Shown: one piece after another, positions 37,799 to 50,727 of the stretch
How positions within the stretch are numbered: the first letter of the stretch is position 1
Layout: each line of letters starts with the position of its first letter
The notes under the pieces: generated by a model
Told to the model about the DNA's origin: nothing
The model's database searches: none
The model's input: only the letters and a program-made list of their open reading frames with translations
Program-made: the position numbers and the translations under genes
From: Euryodendron excelsum
Taxonomy: Eukaryota > Streptophyta > Magnoliopsida > Ericales > Pentaphylacaceae
Direction: 5' to 3'
NCBI GenBank assembly: GCA_033060915.1
Contig: CM065394.1
Location: forward strand, 38,078,501 to 38,142,500
DNA: 64,000 bases

Positions 37799-39319
37799 GA
37801 GCCGTCAGGACAAATCTTGAGGAGAGAAATGGACAAAGAGCCGTAATATACAAATCTAGGTTGTATGGTCTTTTTGTCCATGCATTTCTAGAATAATAGT
37901 GTTAATTTCGTCTAGAAGTTGAATAATCTCATAGTTTGACCATTCATTCAAGAAAAGTTTGCTGGAAAAATCGTGCTTCCATATATAACTTCCCCGTCAG
38001 TGTCTAAAGAATGGATCAACCATAAAAGTTTACTCGGTATTTCCCCCAAAAGAAGAAGAAGGAGAATACGACAAGAAACTCAACACGGAGCTTCTACATC
38101 TAATATTGTTGGAATATGTCCTCATCATATATATATATATAGTAATAGTCTGTTATTTATTTATTTATTTTCTTACCAAATCATAATAATACTATACATA
38201 AATCAAAATTTTAATTCAATTTTACGCCCATAAGAGACTCAGAAAGAATTCTCTTCATAATCAATCAGCATCCTTGAAGTGAGTTGGGGGCAGCTTTCCA
38301 GCTATAAAGTAAATCCTAGTGAAGCCGGTCCCCGAATGGTGCAAGTCCTTCTCCTCTTCAAGTGTGCCACTCTTTCTTTTGCCCTGATTCTAGAATCGGG
38401 AGTTGGTGTGGGCGCAGTTGGAAGTAGCGACGCGTTAATTGTAGTCGGTATGCACGTTGATTATTTAATCATTACATTGGTAGGGACTTTCCAGGAATTA
38501 ACCAAGCAGGAACTGGGATCAAAGTTCCATTGACTCATGTATCTCCAATACGGAAAAAACTGAATCAAGACACTATTTAATGGGATTTATATTAATAAAT
38601 GTACGTGAAACTATTCATTTGTGTCTCTTAAGGTATATGAAAATTTGATTCGTGTATAACATTTTCTAACTTGATTTGGTGCTATAATCATAAGGATGGC
38701 TGGATATCACTATTTGAAAAAAAAAAAAAAAAACTGAATAGAAAAGAAGGAAAAATCCACTAGCAAAAAGGCAAAGGTAGGGCAAAGGCAAAGTATTTTC
38801 AAAATAGGTAATGTTATACAAACAGAAAAATTCATACATAATTTATCATCAGAATGATCTGGTTGAATAAGAGCTATTCATTTTAAACAAAACACCCATC
38901 ATAGTGACTCCAAATTAGAATAATATCACTACCACATCATTCTGGTAAAATTTTCTGTATGAATGTTCTGAAAGATCTAATTAGATAAGAGCTATTCATT
39001 TTTAAACAAAATACCTATTATAATAGCTCTTAATTAGAATAATATCATTATCATATCATTCTAGTAGAGTTTTATGCGTGAATGTTTTGAAAGAATAGCA
39101 TTTACCTTCCAGAATTTATCAACTTCCATTTAATTTCACGGAACTGAAACTGCAGTGACTAAATCAACTGAAAGACTATTGTCTGATATTTATTAGCCCT
39201 TTGTCCTTATTATAAGTTTACAAGTAGAGAAAATTCGTCAAGTTCAACTGGCTGGCTAACAGGAGTGGCCCTCAGAAACTATTCCGGATGGAAATACACG
39301 ACCTTCTTCACTTGTCTCT
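37799..39319. other. Intergenic spacer between the two GDSL genes
   Basis: It holds the upstream region of copy 1, a 17-base A run near 38718, and a MITE with an internal tandem duplication (38816-39106). A stretch at 38280-38530 with a plus-strand ORF has no recognisable domain. Confidence 0.5.
38816..39106. mobile_element. MITE copy C (GGTAATGTTAT family) with internal duplication
   Basis: It begins AGGTAATGTTATACAAACAG and ends GAATAGCATTTACCT, giving inverted ends GGTAA-TGTTAT / GGTAAATGCTAT. Inside, a ~120-bp unit is present twice (about 38851-38969 and 38970-39091), each with AGAGCTATTCATTTT, TTAGAATAATATCA and ATCATTCT. Confidence 0.7.
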
Positions 39320-41324
39320 TTAATCAAACAGTGCTTTCAAATTGTAAGGCCAGACAATATTTGGAGTTCCACTCCACATCAGGTTGGAAAGTTGCTGATT
39401 AGCCGATTCAGTTGGATGACCATAATCAAAGAAAACATATTCGCTAGGATTGCTGCATAGCTGATACTCTTTCACTTCTCTCTTCCCTCCACAGCTGTCA
39501 AGTCCCCGGTACGGACCCGAGCCGCAGCATGCACTCTTCCCATACTTGAAACCTTTCACAACACACATATATATATATATATATAAAGTTAGAAAATGTA
39601 TATAAGATCATAGATAGCTCTAGCATAATACGAAGACACACCACCAATATTACCATATTTTGATGGGTTGTCTATTCTTTCAATAGCAGTAGTGTAGAGG
39701 TCGAAATATGAGTATTTGAATCCTTGTAACTGCCTTTCTAGCCTTTTCAGGACTTTGGAAATAGCAACGTTGTGAAGCTTTGCCAGAGTTGTGACCTCTT
39801 CCATGTAGCCACTAGTGTTTCCTGGATAGAGTGCCCTTATAATTGGTAGACAACCCAAAGGCCCCAAGCCAACAAAACCAAATTTCCTCCCTCCAGTCTT
39901 ATATATTTCCTGTAAAATTCAGAAGAAAGAATAAGGTTCTGAATAACAAATTAAGACTATATGAGATGCTCAAATTAGTGTTCATTACTTTGATGACGGC
40001 TGTTAAGTTTCCAATCACCATCTCCACGTATGCTTCTCGAGAATACAAATGAAAGACACTGGAGTTTGTCAAGAAGGGGCTCGAGTAGTAATCGTTGCTT
40101 CCTATGCTGAACAAATAAACAGCTCTTGACAACATTTTTTTGGTCTCTTTGTCACCCAGCTGATGCTCCAATTTTTTCTCGACCTTCTTAAAATAGATTA
40201 GCTGCATTTTAAGGTCAATCACCTGGAAAAATGACAAAGCTACAATGTTATTGAGTTGGAAAATATAGGATAAGTCAAAACCTTAAAATGATTCTTTCTC
40301 TAAATATGTTCAAACAAACAGTACAAACACTTGCCCACACACAAAAAGATACAGTGGCAAGAACCGGAAATTTGACTGGGGGCCGAAATAAGAAAAATAT
40401 TTAGTGATACCATTATACCAACTACTAACCACTACTACTTAGATTTAAGCTCTACACTAAGATAGTCATTAAATATATAGAAGATAAAATATTGAAATGG
40501 ATGTGATACTTAAAACTAAAGATATTTACTTTTCACTAAAAAGTTTTTTTTTTTTTTTTTTTAAGAGTAGAGGGCAAGGCAAAATTGCTTGGATTTAGGT
40601 GGGTAGAGGTAAAATTACTTTAAGTTTTGGAGGGACATTATATTTATTTGATTATAAATACTCAAAAGTATAAAGGGTCAAAGGAAAAAATTTCAAATTT
40701 TGGAGGGTCAATATAGCTATTTTATCATAAATATTATAAAATATATGGGGACTAATGTAAAATTTTAAAAATTAGAGAAGACCGTGAACCCCACCCGCCC
40801 TCTTGTGGGACCACCACTGCTTGTAAGAGGGATTAATGCAAAATTATCACATACCATTCCTTGGTAAGTTTGAGCTAATGCACCTGCTCCAGCAGATGCA
40901 AAGTTCACTCCATCAGTGAGTTGATGATTGCCGGGTTGTTTATACGGTGGAAGCAATGGAAGCTTTGCGTATTCAGCTGCAACAAAACCACAAGGATCAG
41001 TTGAGTGGTAATACAAGTGCTATATAGAGAGACCAACAGCTATATCTATGCTATCTTACCGATAAAATCAGGGATCAAACGACCATTAGAAAATCTCCCA
41101 GTGGGGTACTTGAAGAAGGTTTCCCCATATGGCCAAAAATTCGCCTGGAATGCAGTGGTGGTGTTGATGTAATCATTGTTTCCAACATCGAAAAGTGAAT
41201 CACCAAAGATGAAGAGGGTTACATGATTTCTTGTGTGTGTAAGATGACCATGGCTACAGTTTGGGATGAGAAGGAATGCAAAGTGAACCAAGAGAAAGAA
41301 GTTCAGGAAGCTTGAACTTGCCAT
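39320..41324 (-). CDS. GDSL esterase/lipase, 369 aa, five exons (GLIP-like copy 2)
   Basis: Exons (minus): 41324-41060, 40976-40855, 40222-39989, 39909-39654, 39552-39320; all GT-AG, 1,110 nt. The signal peptide is at about 1-26 (FLLVHFAFLLIPNCSHG). Block I is FIFGDSLFDVGNNDY (Ser43), the oxyanion Gly is in NFASAGAGAL, block III is SIGSNDYY, and block V is FDYGHPTE (Asp335/His338). All SGNH residues are present, so it is predicted to be an active secreted hydrolase. Exons 2, 3 and 4 have exactly the same lengths as in copy 1 (122, 234, 256 nt), showing tandem duplication. Introns have diverged: intron 2 here is 632 bp against 86 bp. There are many protein differences, so the duplication is not recent. 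Confidence 0.95.
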
Positions 41325-41375
41325 TGTAGCCTAGCTAAGTTGTGTTTGGTGGTTGCTTCTCCTTGGCTCCCTGGT

Positions 41376-41383
41376 TATTTATA
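41376..41383 (-). promoter_or_regulatory. TATA box of GDSL copy 2
   Basis: TATAAATA on the minus strand, 52 bp upstream of the start codon, in the context CCTATAAATAACC. Confidence 0.7.
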
Positions 41384-41578
41384 GGGCCCTTAGCATAGAA
41401 ACTGAGGGGACATGTACTAAGATATAATATTCTGAATAGATGGTTAAGCATATCACTGCTAGATAACATTGGCTTGACCTTCTTCGAGGGGAATAAACCA
41501 AGGGGTTCAAAGTCTCCTTTAGCTTCTGATTGATATATTAATTTCAGAGAAGTTGCTGGGATAAAAGAACCCAGTATT

Positions 41579-41617
<39 letters not shown>

Positions 41618-42120
41618 ATTTTTTGGTACCCTTTCTTATCTTCTTTTGCATTTGACTTATGATCTTATTAAATTGAAGAAGCTTGGGCAACAAGGAATTT
41701 ACCCCGCGCTTGTAATAATCGGTTGGCCGAATCACCCATGCAATTAGTTGCCAGCCACCTACTACATACAATTCCAACAAAGCCACCACTACACGCCAAT
41801 GATACAACCCACAGCCTCACAACAAGTAAGCCACGATAGCGCTTCCACTAACCTAACTAAAGTCAAATACCGATTGCTATAATCAGCCGAAACCCATATA
41901 ACCGCAACACCGCCTAAACAAAACAATTGAAATCAACGCTCAGCCTCACATATAACCGCAAAAGGTGCATGCAAGATGCAGGTGGTGATGTATGGAGTAA
42001 AGACAAGGAACATGTTAAGAAATATAGCTTGTTTGAAATTGGTAAACAGTATAAGTTTTCTACATTGTGTGCTTTATATTTTATTTTATAGGGCCCTAAT
42101 ATATATGTATATATATATAT
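41384..42120. other. Spacer between GDSL copy 2 and the Helitron
   Basis: It contains a CT microsatellite (41582-41612) and otherwise unassigned sequence. Any true Helitron 5' terminus (TC start) could lie here but was not identified. Confidence 0.45.
41582..41612. repeat. (CT)15 microsatellite
   Basis: Perfect CT run. Confidence 0.95.
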
Positions 42121-42279
42121 TGTTCATATAGGATCCACATCTGAACACATGCAGTTCGCGGGCACTGTGGATGCAAAATGTATAGAGAATGGTTTGACAA
42201 AAATTGATCAGTACATGGTTAGCAAAGTAACATATTTTACTATTACATAATGTTCCTCACATAAGTTTTTTCGTATTTT

Positions 42280-45200
42280 TGATAGGTTCTTTAGCACAAC
42301 AAACATCTACAAGTCAGAGCAGGAAACAAATAATACGACAAAGAAAAAGAGTTATCTATTAAAATTACGTATTATGAAAGCTCTTTAATCAGCACAATAC
42401 TCTCTATATTATTTCGATTTGTGCAGTTCCATTTATGCTTGGGACAAACGTACCATTGGAAGCGCTTGTTTTACAAGATTGCTCGATTTGCATGCATTGC
42501 GGAGCAAAAAAAATCATCTATGAGTCCGACAGTTTTTGTTGCGCTGGTGGAAAGATATATCTAGCGCAAAATGGCGTTCCTAAGGAACTTTGCTATCTAT
42601 TCACATCCAATAACGAAGATAGTATTCAATTCAGACAATGTGTTAGCACATATAACAACACATTTGCATTTACATCACTTGGGGTGAAGTACGATAAGGA
42701 TTTAAGCAAGAAGAATAAAGGAATATACACTTTTAGAGTGCAAGGTCAGATGTATCACTTCATCAATGAGTTGTTCCCTTCAGATGGTCATCGCTCTCAT
42801 TTGCAACTATACTTTTACGACATTGAACACGAGATTGAGCATAGGATGAACAAGTCATCAAAGTTGAGGGCTGATATCATAACAAAACTGATGAATATAC
42901 TGAATGTGAATCCCTATAACAAGTTCTTTCAAAGTCTCAGAGATTTTGATGATAGTGACACTAGACACATCTTCATCAAATCTTCTATGGATATAGATCA
43001 AAGAGTGTACAACGCACCATTAGTTTCACGAGTTACTGGAATTTGGATTGATAATACTAACGATAGTTCACCTGGACACCGTGACATATTTGTATTCACA
43101 CATGTTGGAAATAGTCATCAAGTGAACTATTATTTTAGTTGCTATGATCCTCTTCAATATCCGTTACTATTACCCTATGGAGAATCTGGTTGCCATGAAG
43201 GAATAGCAAAAAATGTAAACACACTGATAAATGACAAAACAAGAGACAACATATAAGTAGCTCCAATTTGACATCTCCCGAAGATCTACTTACAGAAGAA
43301 CAAATTGGTATGAACTTATTCTTATGTACTAACACTATTAATTTACAAAAGAATATAATTGTTCTTGGGGGTTTTTTTTTGTGTACTTATATTTATCTTA
43401 CAATTTGTATTAAACATAATTGTTTTGTATTTTAGCTCTACAGAGAAAAGAGTCGAAAGAACTTCGGCATCGTGTTGTGAATATTATTACTACAAATTAC
43501 AATTAAGGCCTTTGAAATCATCTATTTTGCTCCATTCTGGTTGTCTTCTCTAGCAACATGTTGTTGATATGTACATCAAACTTGAAAGTAATTATCTGGA
43601 TTTTATACAAAATGATCAACAAACCATATGTTTATGTCAAGGAATTGTTGATAGCATAAATCAAGGGGAGAATCGCGGCTGTAAAGTTTGAAAAAGAATT
43701 GTTTTGATAGTATCGTTTATAGGTGGCCCAAGAGATATGCACCGGCGTTATCTTGATGCACTAACATTTGTTCAAAAATTTGGAAAATCATATATTTTTT
43801 TGACAATGACTTGTAATCCTGCATGGTCAGAAATAAAAAGAGAATTGGTATATGGAGAAGAAGCACAAGACAGGTTGGATTTACTTGCTAGAGTATTCAG
43901 AGCAAAATTAGAAGAACTAAAGATTGATTTGTTCAAGAGGAATATTTTTGGGCGTGTTGCTGCTTACGTGTATATTGTTGAATTTCAAAAGAGAGGGTTA
44001 CCACATGTTCATTTTCTACTAATATTAGACCTAAAGGATAAAATAACATCTCCTAATATGTATGATAAATTTGTGGCTGCAGAAATTTCTGATGAAAAAG
44101 AGTATCCTCATCTATTCCAAATGATCATACGACATATGCTGCGTGGACCTTGTGGTAGTTTGAACAAAAAGAAAGTGTGTATGAAAATTGGCCATTGGAG
44201 AAACCATTATCCTTGAGAATTTTGTTCAAGTACAACTCAAGGAAAAACTTCTTATCCATTACACAGACAAAGAGACAATGGAGTACAAATTAAGGTACGT
44301 AATGCCTTCTTGGACAATTGTTGGGTGGTACCATACAACCCATATTTGTTAGCTAAGTATGATTATCATATGAATGTTGAAATTTGCTCCATGATTAAGG
44401 CAATTAAATACTTGTACAAGTACATTTATAAGGGACATGACAGAATTCTATTTCAAATGAGAGTTGATAATGAGTCCCAACCAATTGATGAAATACGACA
44501 ATTTCAAGCTGCGAGATGGGTATCCCCTCCTGAAGCAATGTGGAGAATTTACCAGTTTCATTTGAATGAGAAGCATCCATCTGTCAAAGCATTGCAACAA
44601 TATCTTGAGGATATGCAAGTTATTGGTTTTTGAGGGAATCAAAAATTATAGGATGTCATGCAGAATAAGGGAGCATCAAGGTCTATGCTAATCAAATATT
44701 TTTGCATGAACCTTGTTGACGACAAAGCAAATTGTTACTTATACAAAGAGTTTCATGAACACTATGTGTGGGACGATAAATATAGAATTTGAATGCCTAG
44801 AAAACTTAGAGATGCCATTGGAAGATTAGTCATTGCGAGCCCAACTGAAGGAGAAAAATATTATTTAAGGTGCCTGTTAAATCATGTTAAAGGTGTGACA
44901 TCATACGAACATCTTAAAACCATCAATGGAGTCCAGCATAGTATATTTCATGAAGTAGCATAAGATTTGGGGTTATTAGAATCAGATAACAACATTGAGG
45001 AATGTTTACAAGAAGTGTCATCATTCCAAATGCCATCTAGCCTGAGACATTTATTTATAACACTGCTTGTATATTGCTCGCCTCAAAATCCAAAAAGTTT
45101 GTGGGAAAAATTTAAAGATGCAATGGCTGAAGATTTTTAACCCGCAGGAATGTCTAAGTCAAATGTTCAATGAAAAGTCTTGAGAAGCATCAATTTATAC

Positions 45201-46184
45201 TTGGAGTCTATGGGTAAAGATCTTTAGAGTTTCAATCTTCCAACCTTTGTTAAGAATGAAGAAGAAAAAATGTGAAGAGAGATAGCTGAAGAGATGAACA
45301 TTCCAGTATCTGAAGATGATTTACAATCCATTTCACATTTAAACAAGGAGCAAAAACGAGCGTTTGATATAATCACTACAAGAATTCAAGAAGGACAAGG
45401 TGGCACATTCTTTATTGATGGCCCTGGTGGATCAGGAAAAATGTATTTGTACAGGCTTTACTCACTGCAATAAAAAATGAAGTTTGTATTGCCCTTGCCA
45501 CAATAACATCATGAGTTACAGCCTTAATTCTACCAGGAGGTCGTACTGCACATTCAAGATTCAAAATACTACTTGATGTTAAAGATTTTAAAGCTTGTAA
45601 CGTCTCAAAGCAAAGCAGTTTAGCTGAATTATCACAAAAGGAAAAACCCATAATATGGGATGAAGTATTTATGGCTAAGAGACAAGCCATTGAAGCTCTT
45701 CATTTATTACTCCAAGATGTTATGGAATTAACTTTATTATTCGGTGGAAAAGTAGTGGTTTTTGACAGCAATTTTCGACAAATCTTACCTGCTGTGCCAT
45801 GAGATGGTAAGGAAGAAATGATAGAAGCAAGTTTTGTGAAATAAAAAATTTGGCCGAAAATAGAAAAATTATGATTACAACAAAATATGAGAGCTAAATG
45901 TGATCCATCATTCGGGCAATTCTTATTACGTGTTGGAAATGGAATGGAGGAAACTTTGTTAGATGAAAAAATTTAGATACCTCAGAGTATGTTTATCCAA
46001 GTCGAAGATGACGTTAGCTCTAAATATCAGCTTATCAATGCCATATTTTCGAAGCTTGTGGAAAATGCATATAAAGTGGATTTCATGACAAATAGAGCAA
46101 TATTGACCACTAAAAATGATTTTGTGGATGAGCTAAATAAAATGTTGATTTCACAGTTCCCAGGTGATTCTCGAACATACCACA
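42280..46184 (+). pseudogene. Helitron RepHel (Rep endonuclease + PIF1-type helicase), broken
   Basis: The longest intact piece (42435-43256) is the N-terminal part. It has a Cys/His cluster (CSICMHCGAKK, FCCAGGKIYL) and then GHRDIFVFTHVGNSHQVNYYF and YPLLLPYGESG. After a decayed stretch, 43704-44216 carries the Rep domain: GGPRDMHRRYLDAL, FLTMTCNPAWSEI and the HUH motif FQKRGLPHVHFLLIL. 44310-44633 has AIKYLYKYIYKGHD, the region with the catalytic tyrosines of the replication initiator. The helicase follows with Walker A FIDGPGGSGK (about 45413), a Walker B-like IIWDEVFMAK and SNFRQILPAVP. It has several internal stops and frame changes. Helitrons transpose by rolling-circle replication; this copy cannot make a full protein. 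Confidence 0.88.
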
Positions 46185-48241
46185 TGTCACGCCCACTCCT
46201 AATCAGGTATCATTAACACCATCTTAGACTAACGTGATCGCACAGGTCACCAACTTGTAAGTGAAACCTCGACACTAATCTCAAAGGTAGAAATCAGATA
46301 AGAATTATTAATATCATCACATAGAAATATATAATTTCATCAATTATTAAACTCCATTATACAATCCTCTGAAATATAATTTATACTAATACAAAAGTAA
46401 AGTTAAATAAGACTCCAAGAGTTGTTAATTCATAACAACCAAGATACAGACTGTCGACATTAACATAGAGATAGATTGCTGACATCACAACAAGAGCTTC
46501 TCGAAACTCCCCAACTTAGCCCCTACCTTTATAATGGACTAGACATCTCTTAACATCCTGTAAGATAGCTTGTGTGGGTGTGAACTATATATCCACATGC
46601 TCACAAAGATAGTCAAACTCATAATAACTTAATGATAGATAAGCAATAAATAATCCACTAGTCAATAGATAAATCACCATCAACAATAAGAAATGTCTTT
46701 TGTGTTGTAATGCATGATACATTGCAAATGAGCGCACTATTTATGATAATATTGACCCAATATATCAATGGTTTATTATTAAAGGATGTCCCTCTTTCAA
46801 CACCCTTTAGGTTAGCCCTACATCGGCTAAACCTTAGGTCAGCCCCCATTCAGCTAAACCTCCTCTATGCAATGCAGTTGTGCACACAATATATGAATTG
46901 TATGTAAATATCATCTCATAATTTAGCAATCACCTCTAATATAGATAATAAAACATTCAACTCAATATGAATATGAATATCTTGTACCCCACTTGCTACC
47001 ACTTTATAATGACACTCGAGTCACTTCTTTGGTTGTACCGAAGTGATTTGCTCCGCTTCCAAACCTATCACACACCACCACATCAAACTTGATAAAATAC
47101 ATGTTATAATGCATAACCAATGTATGAAATGTGACATGTTAAACCCTTCTCGTTGTAATGCAAAGTACAAATGTACACTAATGCAAACATTCTGACTGTC
47201 AGAAGGAAGTGCCAACCTTTATGATACATGCTGACTATGATGGAAAGTGTCTACCAGATAAGGCAAATTGCTGACCTTAGTCTAGTAGCTAGTCTTCAGG
47301 ACAACACTAGGGGCCATCTTGTTGACTAGAGCTCTACTATGGCTGGAAAATATAATCTGTTGACCTGACTCTAAAGCTTACCATGCCACCCTAACACAAC
47401 CACAAATTCTTTAAAGATCTAAAATGATATTCTAAGGCCACAACAAGACTCCACACATTAAAACCATGAACAACATGTAAGATTCAAGGCTTTTACTTGA
47501 AAACTTGAAATACTTATCCACATCTCACCTCCAATTCACCACCATGGCATGAAATGACATATAAACATGCAAAAACCACAAAATACAATAAAACAACCAT
47601 GTGTATGGGATTCTCACCTTAAGGAATGATCATACAAGCTTTCCTGTGCACTTTCTTCTTCTTTTCTCTCTTTCTCTTTTCTTTGCTCTCATTTTCGTTC
47701 TCACTAAACACTTTTCCTCTACACCGGCTCCTATTTTTATTCTACCCCCCTTGACTCAAAAGCCAAAAAAGATATATAACTTTTATCTAATGCGCCATAT
47801 GTCACACATGTACCTATACTAGTAACAAGCACACACTTTATACACATACGTCACATACATGAGTCACACACCTAAGATTCAAGCATATACATGCACACCT
47901 AGCACTTTACTAATCCACATGATTACATAATTAATCATGCTTATGATAATTAATCATGATAATTAAATCAAGATCAGCCCATTACGAATGGTAAGATGTC
48001 GATTTCCTAACAAAGAGATTCCAAAGAAACCCACTAAAATTGATGGTACCGACCTGAGATCAGCAAAGCCCAGCATCTGTTAAGGCATAGGTGACCTTTA
48101 TGAAATGCTCACAAAAATGATAATTTCCCTCCCATGGCATGTTCTCACTCCATCATACTAATCAGACTCCTCAATTAGTGTAATCACGTTGAATGTATGC
48201 AATTAAACTAAACATGATACTAAACAATGTCAGGTCTTACA
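46185..48241. mobile_element. Solo LTR 1 (2,057 bp, TSD CCACA) inserted in the Helitron
   Basis: It starts TGTCACGCCC and ends AGGTCTTACA, flanked by CCACA on both sides (46180-46184 and 48242-48246). Removing the element plus one TSD copy joins the Helitron frame exactly (GDSRTYH to SFDSAVDG, the usual order in this family). No ORF of note inside. It is related along its length to the element at 48701, sharing GTGATCGCACAGGTCAC, TGTGTGGGTGTGA, CAATATATC and CTAAACCTTAGG-like words. A 5-bp TSD, TG...CA ends and no internal region indicate a solo LTR left by unequal recombination. Confidence 0.9.
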
Positions 48242-48590
48242 CCACAGCTTTGACTCGGCTGTTGATGGCATACAACAATTTTAACAGGTAGAGTTCCTTA
48301 ATTCGATGACTCCAGATGGCTTACCTCCACATAGATTAATTTTAAAGCAAAGTTGTCCTATTATGTTGCTACAAAATATTGATTCATTTTCTGGCCTATG
48401 AAATGGTACTTGTCTAATATGCAAAAACTTTGATACTAATGTTATCAATGTGGAGATAGCGGTTCGATATAACAAAGGTGAAAGAGTATATCTTCCTTGC
48501 ATTCCATTTAAACCTACTGAAAATGAAAAGCTTCCATTTCCATTAGTAAGAAAATAGTTTTCGATAAGATTGTGCTCTGCAATGACAAGC
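48242..48590 (+). pseudogene. Helitron helicase C-terminal fragment
   Basis: Continues the Helitron frame after the solo LTR: SFDSAVDGIQQF, then VEFLNSMTPDGLPPHRLILK, IMLLQNIDSFSGL, CLICKNFDTNVINVEI, GERVYLPCIPF and FPLVRK. This is the standard PIF1-like helicase ending, just before the expected SAMT-xx-SQGQT motif. In-frame stops at two or more places. The similarity ends abruptly after LCSAMT at about 48586. Confidence 0.85.
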
Positions 48591-48700
48591 ATCTAGGAAG
48601 GCGGTTTTTTCTTGGTCATCTTCATAAAGTGGGATTTGATGGTACCCACGATAAGCATCTAGGAAGCTTATTCTTTTGAAGCCAGTCGTGGCATCTACCA
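48587..48700 (-). pseudogene. Gypsy RT continuation fragment
   Basis: Minus-strand reading: VDATTGFKRISFLDAYRGYH then QIPLYEDDQEKTAF, the RT block that directly follows SLPKIDQLV in the parent element. The frame is continuous with 51044 onward when the solo LTR and one TACCA are removed. After KTAF it runs into LDAC instead of the usual (I/V)TP continuation, marking the breakpoint. Confidence 0.85.
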
Positions 48701-50678
48701 TGTCACACCCCCATCCCAATTAGACATTAATTATGTCATATTAGGCAGGGCGTGATCGCACAGGTCACTGTACCTGCGAACGACACCTTAATCCACACCC
48801 AACCAATATAATGCAATGAAAGAACACCATTGCCTAATGAAACCATAAACCAATCATGCATAAATATAACGTACATCAGAATAATTGATCCCATAACTTT
48901 ACACGCATCATATCCGGTATAGGTATATGACAAAACCCAATCTCAAGCTAACGTAAAGAAAAATACAAATAGAAAAGACGACTCAAGCCTTGAGACATGA
49001 CATCCGGACACCAACATGAATGCCACCATGGCAATGACCAACACTGCAGTGAACCAAACCTTCATCTCCAAATTACCTGTCAAAACAGTCTGTGTGGGTG
49101 TGAGCTAATTGTCAACGTGCTCACGATAGATAATCAAATTCATAGAGAATGATAATAAGTACCCAAATGCATACATATAGAAATGATTAATATATATCTA
49201 TATCATGGATGTCTCAATGTAATGCATGTATCACCCACATGTGCGCGTAATTTTAGATAACGTTGGCCCAATATATCGATGGCGCGTTATCAAGGAATGC
49301 CCATCGTGGCACCCCTAGGCTAGTCCACCGTGACTAAGCCTTGGTTAACCCACCGTGGTTAACTCTCTTCAGTGCAATGCAAGGCATACAATATGAATGG
49401 TATGCAATGCCACCATATATATAAAATCATCAATGTCTTCACAAAACTTCTCATATAATACCAATTTCACCTCATATATAAACACCTTCAACACCTCATA
49501 TGCATTCACCACCATTATACATATAGAAAATACACAATTCACTTAACACAAATAAGATTATCTCAAAATCCCACAATTTCACAATTAACACCAATATAGA
49601 TAATAACACAAGCAATATATATATTCACTTCTATATGAATAAGATTATCCTATGATCCCACCTGTCACTGCACACACACTACGTCAAAGATCACTTCTGG
49701 GTTGACGTTGAAGGATCTTGCTCTCCGTTAGCTCCTAACACCACAACCGTATTAGGTTAGGCAACTCAAAGTATACTCCAATAATCATAAATATAATGGA
49801 TATATTCCAAACAAGTTATAACACTGAACTTCTGCATTAAAACTACCATATGCTAATCTCAATCACACTCCCAACGTTAAGCTAGAGATGAAAATACCAA
49901 AATATAATAAGTCCTCTACACTGTCAATACTGACGCAGGTATCCTAATCTGAACATAATTTCGTGAGGTTATACCCAAAAATTCTACAACTTCAGAAATA
50001 CAACATAGGCATCTCACAGAGTATCCAGACAAAATTTTACATTTTTTGAACATGCCTAAGTATTTATTTCGTATTTTCTAAAACAGGGCAGTGCTGCAGA
50101 AACTTGAATTCAGCAGCAGATGCTCTACTTTTGAGGAATTCGTAGCATAGGTAAAAGACATCGAAATAATCTGAAATTTGGTACAGATTATCTTCAACCG
50201 TTCTACTAGATACAGTAAAAATTTCATAATTTTTGGGCTACTCTAACTTGGTCGAATTCTCTGTCAAACCAGAGACTACAGATCTGGGAATCAGACTTCT
50301 ACAGTGGCAGCCTAACTTTGAAAAAATCACCATAATTCGAATCTAAAACATTTTTGATTGAAACCAAAGCCCAAATTTTCCTAAGATCTTAAAGTTCAAG
50401 TGTATAAAATTTCAGCCACAAATCAGATTGTTAAAGAGGTCAAACAACCTCCGAAAGTAGCTATTTCTGCAGATTTTCGCAGCAGAAACCTTCCAACTTT
50501 GGACAGAGGTTTCTCTCTCAATTCTTAACCAAATCAGATGAAATTCGTATCTAAATCAAGTATTTTTTCAAGATCTATCCACCTATAGCTTGATCTACAG
50601 CAAGATACGACTTTTCATACCTGAAATCGGCCTATTCTGGCGATGGCAGCAGCTCCCTCTCTGTTTTTCCCTCTTTGC

Positions 50679-50727
<49 letters not shown>

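Larger units (their letters stand above)
42130..48590 (+). mobile_element. Decayed autonomous Helitron (interrupted by a solo LTR)
   Basis: Remnant of a Rep/helicase transposon gene covering about 42130-46184 and 48242-48590, split by a 2,057-bp solo LTR. The Helitron 3' terminus (CTRR after a hairpin) is missing: the coding similarity stops at about 48586, where minus-strand gypsy sequence begins. The 5' terminus was not recognised. Confidence 0.8.

Noticed and set aside
38279..38533. 84-codon plus-strand ORF between the GDSL genes
   Set aside because: No family recognised, and no promoter or splice evidence.
48281..48592. 103-codon minus-strand ORF
   Set aside because: Shadow of the Helitron helicase C-terminal fragment, which reads on the plus strand.
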